Shown here: piece after piece, positions 57,690 to 64,000 of the stretch | Position numbering within the stretch: the stretch's first letter is position 1 | Layout of the letters: every line of letters starts with the position of its first letter | DNA from: Chrysopilus asiliformis | Lineage: Eukaryota > Arthropoda > Insecta > Diptera > Rhagionidae | Assembly: GCA_964034945.1 (NCBI GenBank) | Contig: OZ035961.1 | Location: forward strand, 31,584,184-31,648,183 | Length of the DNA stretch: 64,000 bases | Reading direction: 5' to 3' | The notes under the pieces: generated by a model | What the model saw: only the letters and a program-made list of their open reading frames with translations | Told to the model about the DNA's origin: nothing | Databases searched by the model: none | Program-made: the position numbers and the translations under genes

Positions 57690-58773
57690 CAGTGTTGCGG
57701 TTATCTGGATACAATTTATCTAGATAATCATCTAGATAAAAAAAATGTTATCTTTATCTTATCTAGATAACACCCCAAAAATGTTATCTTTATCTTATCT
57801 ACCAACGAAAACTAAAAAAAATAAATCTGAAAAAATGCTGAAACGAAATTGTTTTCTGTATACTTATGAAAACCTAAGAACTTTTTTTAAGAACCGTTTT
57901 ACCTCCGTCGCACACTTCAGCTAAGCGAGCTCAACTACGTGAGCTAAGTTTCTCGCTGAAAGTAAAATCCTTAGCATTTGCATTGGCGACCGCACACTTC
58001 AGCGAAACTATGAAACTACATCGCGTAGTCATGGGCGACGCGGGCTAAGCTCGCTCGCGTAGTTCAGACCTCAACTACGCGACTTACTTCGCTGGCATCG
58101 CTGACACTCACATATAAATATTTTCGGCGTTATACAGTGTAGAATCGGTGTTTGCAAAAGTGTAGTATTTTGTGGACATAAAAGTGTAAGGAAAACGTGA
58201 AAATTGAATTCTTTTGCGGAATATTTTCAACCGCGTTAAATAATTTATATCTAAAAATGGCTGCAGATAAAGTGGAAAAATGCATATATTTACCGAAAAT
58301 ATCGCCGCGTAGCTTAGCTCAAGTGTGCAACGAGGTGAGCTAACCCAGCTAGGCTATGTAACTATAGCTAGCCTCGCTCACATAGCTTAGTTGAAGTGTG
58401 CAATGGGGGTTATACTTCGCAACAGTTTTTGTTTATGGGCAAGAGAAGCGGAGTGTCACTCCTTCCCTCGCTTCTCTTGCACATAAACAAAAATGTTTGC
58501 CAGCAACCGTTGCCAAGTGTAAACCGGGCTATTGAAATTGCATTTTAAATTGAAAATCAACAATAAAAGAAAAGCAAATAATTTTGTGCAATTAATTTTT
58601 TTAGTACGTAATTTTGGATTTTATGCAGCGTTATTATTTTGATAATTTGGCTTTTTATCTTATCTATTATATTTCAAATTTTCATTATCTATTATCTTAT
58701 CTAGATAAACATTACGAGCATTTATCTTTATCTTATCTAGATAAAAAAATAATTATCTGGCCATTAAACACTG
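57690..58773. mobile_element. hAT-type element with perfect 8-bp duplication
   Basis: The left end is CAGTGTTGCGGTTATCTGGA. The right end, reverse complement, is CAGTGTTTAATGGCCAGATA. AATATGAC flanks both sides (57682-57689 and 58774-58781). Subterminal TTATCTAGATAA palindromes are repeated many times near both ends. Excluding the nested 57902-58409, about 576 bp remain. No transposase. Confidence 0.9.
57902..58409. mobile_element. PIF/Harbinger-like MITE nested in the hAT element
   Basis: The left end is CCTCCGTCGCACACTTCAGC. The right end, reverse complement, is CCCCCATTGCACACTTCAAC. Both continue TAAG. TTA is present on both sides (57899-57901 and 58410-58412). The 508-bp interior repeats AGCTTAG/CTAAGCT and CGCGTAGTT motifs and is less AT-rich than its host. 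Being inside the hAT element, it is younger. Confidence 0.8.
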
Positions 58774-59016
58774 AATATGACTCACCGTTTTCGAGAAAAT
58801 TGCAAAAAACTGTTTGGTTTGTATGGGGGGGATGGAAGAGGAATGCTTCGATTTTGCCGGTTCAAGAACTTAGCCTAGCCATTTACGAGAAACGTAACTA
58901 CACAAAATTTCACATCTCTAGCTCAATGCTTTCGAAAGTTATGGTGTTCACAGACGGATAGACGGACAGACGGACAGACAGGCAGACAGATGCACGGACA
59001 TGCGGAAATCAAAATC

Positions 59017-60360
59017 TTTTTTAAAAGCTTTTATTTAGCTCGCTATCTTGTTTGTTTGTCTGTTTGTCAGATCAAATCTTGCAACCCAATTTTGACCCAC
59101 TTCCACTTGTCCGATTGACTTGAAATTTTGCACACTTATATAAGTCCGATGACAATACAATATTTTCACTACTTCGTCCTTATAAGGATAACGGAAGGTC
59201 CTGTAAGGATAACGTGATTATCCTTTTCTCCAAATTTTCCGGAAAAAAATCTATCCTGGGGGTTTTTGGCGTCGCTGAATCCGAATCTGTCATTAAAAAG
59301 TCAGTAAGGATAACGGAAGGTCCTGTAAGGATAACGTGATTATCCTTTTCTCCAAATTTTCCGGAAAAAAAATCTATCCTGGGGGTTTTTGGGGTCGCTG
59401 AATCCGAATCTGTCATTAAAAAGTCTGTAAGTATAACGGAAGGTCCTGTAAGGATAACGTGATTATCCTTTTCTCCAAATTTTCCGGAAAAAAAATCTAT
59501 TCTGGGGGTTTTTGGGGTCGCTGAATCCGAATCTGTCATTAAAAAGGCTGTAAGGATAACGGAAGGTCCTGTAAGGATAACGTGATTATCCTTTTCTCCA
59601 AATTTTCCGGAAAAAAATCTATTCTGGGGTTTTTGGGGTCGCTGAATCCGAATCTGTCATCAAAAACTCTGTAAGGATAACGGAAGGTCCTGTAAGGATA
59701 ACGTGATTATCCTTTTCTCCAAATTTTCCGGCAAAAAATCTATCCTGGGGGTTTTTGGGGTCGCTGAATCCGAATCTGTCATTAAAAAGTCTGTAAGGAT
59801 AACGGAAGGTCCTGTAAGGATAACGTGATTATCCTTTTCTCCAAATTTTCCGGAAAAAAAATCTATTCTGGGGTTTTTGGGATCGCTGAATCCGAATCTG
59901 TCATTAAAAAGTCTGTAAGGATAACGGAATGTCCTGTAAGGATAACGTGATTATCCTTTTTCTCAATTGTTCCGGGAAAAAATATATTCTGCGGGTTTTG
60001 GGGTTCGCTGAATACGATTCTCAAGTTAAAAAGCCTGTAAGGACATCTCAAATGTAAAGCTATATATTCGAAGACTAAAAAGAACAAAATAAAAAAAAAT
60101 AAAAAAAAATTTTTTAAAAAAAGCTTTTATTAAAAAAAATGCACTAAAAAGAAAAAAATAATTTTCTGGACGCTGTGTATCACAAATATAAAAGCTTTTA
60201 AAAAGCGAGATAAAGCATAAAACAATAAAATAAACATTTATCTCGCTTTTTAAAAGCTTTTATATTTGTGATACAAAGCGTCCAGAAAATTATTTTTTTC
60301 TTTTTAGTGCATTTTTTTTAATAAAAGCTTTTTTTAAAAAATTTTTTTTTATTTTATCCC
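59017..60360 (+). mobile_element. Hairpin-plus-tandem-unit element (family H), longest copy
   Basis: Order: TTAAAAGCTTTTATTTAGCT; a TTGTTTGTCTGTTTGTC microsatellite; TCCGATTGACTTGAAATTTT; GTCCGATGACAATACAATAT; a tandem array (59165-60050); AGACTAAAAAGAACAAAATA; then a terminal palindrome (about 60087-60357) with arms of about 120 bp around a 20-bp loop. The palindrome arms contain the element's own left-end sequence AAAAGCTTTTATT. Other copies are at 31541-32183 (reverse) and 40300-41290. The class is unknown. The GTCT run, the TTGACTTGAAATTTT module and the terminal hairpin are reminiscent of Helitron-like elements, but no TC/CTRR end was found. Confidence 0.75.
59165..60050 (+). repeat. Tandem array of about 120-bp units in element H
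   Basis: Seven to eight units, each with GTCTGTAAGGATAACGGAAG, CCTGTAAGGATAACGTGATT, ATCCTTTTCTCCAAATTTTC, a CCGGAAAAAAATCTAT step and TTTTTGGGGTCGCTGAATCC. Units differ by only a few bases except the last, which is more diverged (CTCAATTGTTCCGGG). Long minus-strand open frames here ([20 protein letters not shown] repeated) are products of the repeat. Confidence 0.93.
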
Positions 60361-60769
60361 TAACACTCTGGTGTAGTTCATTTTTGTGTCCAACAATTGG
60401 TTCGATGCATTACGAACGGTATACTAAATCTAATATACTCCTATATACATATAGAAAATGCATGCTACAGTCCCGCAATTATTTTTTGTGTCACAAGCGC
60501 AATCGTTTTTTGTGACTTTTTTTCGAAAAGCTTCGGAAAACGAGAAACTGTTATAAAAATAAAATAGTTTATAATATAATTTCACATATAAAAAATCGGA
60601 TGCACCGGTTTTAAAGATTTCAATTTAGAAAGTCATGAAAAAAATTTACTCTATGTTAAATTTTAGAAATTTATTCTATTTGAAAATTAAAATTTTAGCC
60701 ATATAAGGTATTTGACGATTGTTTTTTATTAAAAAAACAGTTTTATAATAAAAAAAAAAACAGTCGAAA
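60361..60769. other. AT-rich sequence, nothing recognised
   Basis: A short stretch, TGGTGTAGTTCATTTTTGTG (60371) followed by TTACGAACGGTATACTAAAT, looks like a diverged 5' piece of the DINE-1-like family in reverse. The rest is unassigned. Confidence 0.4.
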
Positions 60770-61142
60770 AACATAACAAAAGCTATAATTGTCAATCTGA
60801 CAATTATTGAAAACCCGTATGGTGATTTAAGTGAACGCCGAACAGTTGTACCAAAATTCCACTTGGAAGTCAAACTTTCCAAAAAGATTTTTTAAAATTT
60901 ATTCCAATCGGATTTTGATGTATGGGAGTTTTATGTAGAATCTTATTCTAAATAAATTTTGTGTTCGGACTTTTTTGATAAGATGTACCATTTTTGAGAT
61001 ATTCGCAAAAAACGTTTTCGTTCGTATGGGGGGTACCTAAACACACTGGTGTAATTCATTTTTGTGTTTGATAATGGGATCTTGGCGTTACAAACGGTAA
61101 GGCAAAGTTAATATACCCTTTGGTTTCACCATACGGGTGTAG
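60770..61142 (-). mobile_element. DINE-1/Helentron-like copy, internally deleted, with compensated hairpin
   Basis: On the minus strand the 5' end is CACCCGTATGGTGAAACCAA. The block to ACACCAGTGTGTTTA is then joined directly to GGTACCCCCCATACGAACGA, so microsatellite and following block are deleted. The 3' half is complete, with TCACCATACGGG and the terminal hairpin. That hairpin reads TAATTGTCA-GAT-TGACAATTA: both strands of one stem pair differ from the other copies (GCCA/TGGC), and pairing is kept. It ends CTTTTGTTATGTTTT. Confidence 0.8.
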
Positions 61143-63299
61143 ACAAGGCACTCTTTAATAATAATTTTTAAAGATATCTTTAATATCGAAAGATCAAAAG
61201 CAGTTGAAATTTTATAAGAGTCCAAGAAATCACTAAGATAAAAATCAATTCTCATAAATTGATGGCTCCATTTATTCTCGAGAACACTTCAATATTTTAG
61301 AAATCCTTAAGTTTTCCTTTGTCATTTGTGTATATTAATGGAAGAAGCTTTAATATAAAAAAATAAATTTTCTTTTCGTAGTCAGACGAATCAAATTACT
61401 GAAATGATTTTTTTTTCATATGTATTTGTAAAGAAATTTGAAAAAGTCTGCTATTATCCTTTCGACATAATGTAATATTTTAAAGGACTGATTGTAATAT
61501 TATACAATGATCAGGAGATACATTTGTGTTTATTATGTTACATCAGGAAGTCTTTCCGTTACCATTTTCCGCAATAAAGCGAAGGAAAAAATATGTTGAA
61601 ATGTAATTGTGGCTGTGGAAAAGTGTTTTTAAATGCTAGACAAACATCTATTATAATAAAACTGTAGCCGTTTATAAATAAAATCACACATAAGGCAATA
61701 TAGATGTAAATACAATATAACGCACATTTTCTGTTGAATAATACAATATATCTGTGTATAGTAATGGACTATTTTCGGTGTGTATAATTTTATACTATGT
61801 GTATCTGTAGATGTAGGATGGCATTTTTTTTTATTGTAAAAGCACTTAGCAATATATTATTTTTTCTTGGGCTTCCAAAATGATGGGACGATTTTAGTCT
61901 AAAGGCATGCCATACTGATCCTTAGCCATTGTATTCAGTTTTCTGTTGTATTGTGTATTGTTTAATTTAGTGTGTGCGTTTGTGTTTTGTTGTGTTGTGT
62001 TATATTTTTGGTCCTTGGGCATGGTATCATATTTCGTCAGACTTGTGAAATAGCATCAGCCAACGCGCTTCAATGATGGTAATGTCTTCAATTAATGCTT
62101 TCTTCTCGATAAGATGGGGAAAAAGCTAAGAATATTGAACAAGCAGAAAAGAAATTAAGAGGGCTGTAATAGACAACTTGATTGGATGGTAAATCGTGCG
62201 GAAAAATAAATTGCGGAAGCGTGTATCTTCGGCTTCGAAGCAAATGAATGCGCTACTGAACGGAATATTGAACTCTAAGCTAAACCAATCTCATGAAACC
62301 CGAACTGTAGTTATCTTATACGAGTACATATACTCGTATTAAACTAAACTACTCGCATCTTGGATGGGTAATTCCGGAACTATGTTGGGATTTCTTAGGT
62401 TAATGGCTTTTTTGTGTTTCGCGCTTATATTTCACTATACTTCAAGATTCTTTCAAATATAAAAAAATAAGATGCTATAATATAATTACATTATACTCGT
62501 ATATAAAAGAATACCTATTTAATACTTATTTATATATAGTAGGCAGTCAAAAACGTATCCTTACTAAATACGATATTTAGACAGGCGCCTTCAGTTTATG
62601 GTAATTTAATTTGCAAATGTCGAACGTATCTTAATCGTTAACAAGAATTGCTAACAATATAAGTAAGCAAATGGAAAATGCTTCATGTGTGTGTGTGGTG
62701 TGCTGAGGTGAATTTTCTACCAGGTATTTTCTTAGGGTATTTTCTTTAATTGCAAATGTTTGTTCATTTGCTATCATTTCATAGACCATCTATCTAGGAT
62801 TATTTTCTTAGCAGACAGAGATACTTTCGATGAAATACTAAATTAAAGTGGATTGTATTCTCATTGTAAGTTGTTTAATGCACCTTGAAGCATTACCAAC
62901 TTGCAAAATCAAGAAAGCGATATTTGATTTTAATTTTCACATTTTATTTGAAATTAAATTATTTTTAACTGATTTTTTTTAAAATTAATGGCTAAATCCT
63001 CGATCAAGCATTCGTGTGTATAAATGTTTGGTACCTACTTTCATGGCTATTGAATACCTGTTGATTCTACGTTTAGGATGTAATGTGGAAATTTTCGGGT
63101 CTAATTAAACTTGGATTTCTTGAAAAAATATCTTATCTGAACAGCACATGAGTTTCTTATAAAAAATCTGCATCGCTGCGCAATTTACATTTTAACTCGA
63201 CCAATAAAATATAAGTTTACATAAAAATATCTATTTTTCTGAAATCTGAAATATCTAAAGATGTCGATAAAAGATATCGATTTACGATAAAAGGCAAAA
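61143..63299. other. Relatively repeat-poor sequence; possible terminal exon and 3' UTR at 61830-62131 (minus)
   Basis: On the minus strand an acceptor-like CTTGTTCAATATTCTTAG precedes a 32-codon open stretch, LFPHLIEKKALIEDITIIEA then RWLMLFHKSDEI and stop (about 62128-62030). A further 200 bp lead to AATAAA near 61835. This could be the last exon of a gene entering from beyond the window. The peptide was not recognised and chance is not excluded. Nothing else was identified. Confidence 0.25.
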
Positions 63300-63680
63300 A
63301 TGTAGACAATTTTAATACCTTCCTTTTATAGTTTTTCGAAATTTTCTCGAACTTTTGGGAAAAATGAATGTAACAAAATCTAAAGAATATAATATTTTTT
63401 ACATTTTTTGTTTTAACGGTTTTTACGTATCTCCATTGGTTTTCAACATATTTGAAAATATTAAACTTTTTGAAAATTTCTCGGAAAATATACGCTTTTG
63501 AGGAAAAATCCATATAACCAAATTTAAAGAAAATAAAATTTCCTGCATTTTGTTCTTTAACGATTTTTACGTATCTTTAACGATTCTTGGGATACTTGAA
63601 AAAATATTAATCTTTACATATTTTTCCGAAACTAAATATTGCAGAGGAAAGTTTTGTGTTGATCACAACTGGTATTTTTA
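63300..63680 (+). repeat. Dispersed repeat family P, terminal units only
   Basis: Repeated units with TTTTTACGTATCTCCATTGG, TACGTATCTTTAACGATTCT and CATATTTTTCCGAAACTAAA, ending ATATTGCAGAGGAAAGTTTT and TTGATCACAACTGGTATTTT. This matches 24950-25115 and, in inverse, 10330-10700. Confidence 0.65.
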
Positions 63681-64000
63681 CTTTCTTCTACGGAGTATAA
63701 TAAAGTATTGTATTCATGAAAAATTTCGACCTCTTAATTTTGCCTAAAAAACATTTCCCGATCACTCCTGAGTCGATTGGAGTCATATTTAAAAAATGTC
63801 TTTCTGTCTGTCAGTCTGTCAGTCTGTCAGTCTGTCAGTCTGTCAGTCTGTCAGTCTGTCAGTCTGTCAGTCTGTCAGTCTGTCAGTCTGTCAGTCTGTC
63901 AGTCTGTCAGTCTGTCAGTCTGTCAGTCTGTCAGTCTGTCAGTCTGTCAGTCTGTCAGTCTGTCAGTCTGTCAGTCTGTCAGTCTGTCAGTCTGTCAGTC
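63681..64000 (+). repeat. Repeat family Q with CAGTCTGT array running off the window
   Basis: The family flank (AAGTATTGTATTCATGAAAA, TTTTGCCTAAAAAACATTTC, GAGTCGATTGGAGTCATATT) leads into a pure 8-bp array CAGTCTGT from about 63807 to the last base. It is essentially perfect over about 190 bp and continues beyond the window. It directly abuts the end of family P, as if the two were joined. Confidence 0.9.

Larger units (their letters stand above)
57560..59014. repeat. Dispersed repeat (CATCAAAATCC/GAGAAAATTGC type) split by a hAT element
   Basis: Before the insertion: CCAATTGGATTTTGATGTAT. After it: TCACCGTTTTCGAGAAAATT, TTTGTATGGGGG, AGCCTAGCCATTTACGAGAA, AATTTCACATCTCTAGCTCA and a GACGGACAGACAGGC microsatellite (about 58954-58990). 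This is the reverse-strand arrangement of a repeat whose pieces also occur at 45290-45540 and 5900-6150. Ends not fixed. Confidence 0.5.

Noticed and set aside
59180..60087. Minus-strand open frames with repeated [13 protein letters not shown]
   Set aside because: The repetition is the 120-bp tandem array of family H, which happens to be nearly a multiple of three.

Overview
This window is eukaryotic, AT-rich, intron-bearing and dense in repeats. The genes point to an insect, most likely a fly (Diptera). The filamin amino terminus resembles Drosophila cheerio. A nuclear copy of mitochondrial DNA holds an insect-type tRNA-Tyr/COI junction, with TGA read as Trp and ATA as Met. The repeats are of kinds well known in Diptera: DINE-1/Helentron-like elements with GTCT microsatellites, mariner, and hAT, pogo and piggyBac MITEs. 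I cannot name the species. There are no prokaryotic features, no CRISPR array and no complete viral gene.

Only three protein genes are well supported. (1) The first two coding exons of a filamin (cheerio) lie on the minus strand at 16982-17714. The next exon was not found, so bases 1-16981 look like one very long intron packed with transposons. (2) A complete nine-exon SUV3-type mitochondrial RNA helicase lies on the minus strand at 29571-33537. Splice phases are consistent throughout and give 765 residues. (3) A complete three-exon CHMP3/Vps24 (ESCRT-III) gene lies on the plus strand at 34109-34918 and gives 219 residues. SUV3 and CHMP3 are head to head, 571 bp apart. Two relics lie downstream of CHMP3: a decayed leucine-rich-repeat/F-box-like gene (about 35440-36540, minus) and the 3' end of a non-LTR retrotransposon reverse-transcriptase ORF (36613-37067).

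Most of the rest is a transposon graveyard, and many element ends can be read to the base. There are hAT-type elements with 8-bp target duplications (630-909, 9186-9650, 53807-54746, 57690-58773); pogo/Tc1-like elements flanked by TA (1514-2350, 24246-24881, 45934-47288, 51711-51883); piggyBac-like elements flanked by TTAA (8482-9097, 53162-53459); and PIF/Harbinger-like elements flanked by TTA/TAA (2956-3339, 49727-50394, 57902-58409). Canonical Helitrons run from TC to CTAG (2421-2877, 52591-53059, end at 42551). Five copies of a DINE-1/Helentron-like family are present (6231, 7744, 12688, 27576, 60770), and an internally deleted mariner sits at 46102-47009. A further modular repeat with a long terminal hairpin and a tandem array of about 120 bp occurs three times, once inside a SUV3 intron. 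Several elements are nested, which gives a relative order of insertion.

The most notable locus is 12688-13474. Here a DINE-1-like copy has been opened, an inverted duplicate of its own 3' end added, and a piece of about 204 bp of mitochondrial DNA (complete tRNA-Tyr plus the start of COI) captured in the break. Also notable are a compensatory base-pair change in the terminal hairpin of another copy of the family, and a short sequence module next to GTCT microsatellites that is shared by otherwise unlike repeat families.
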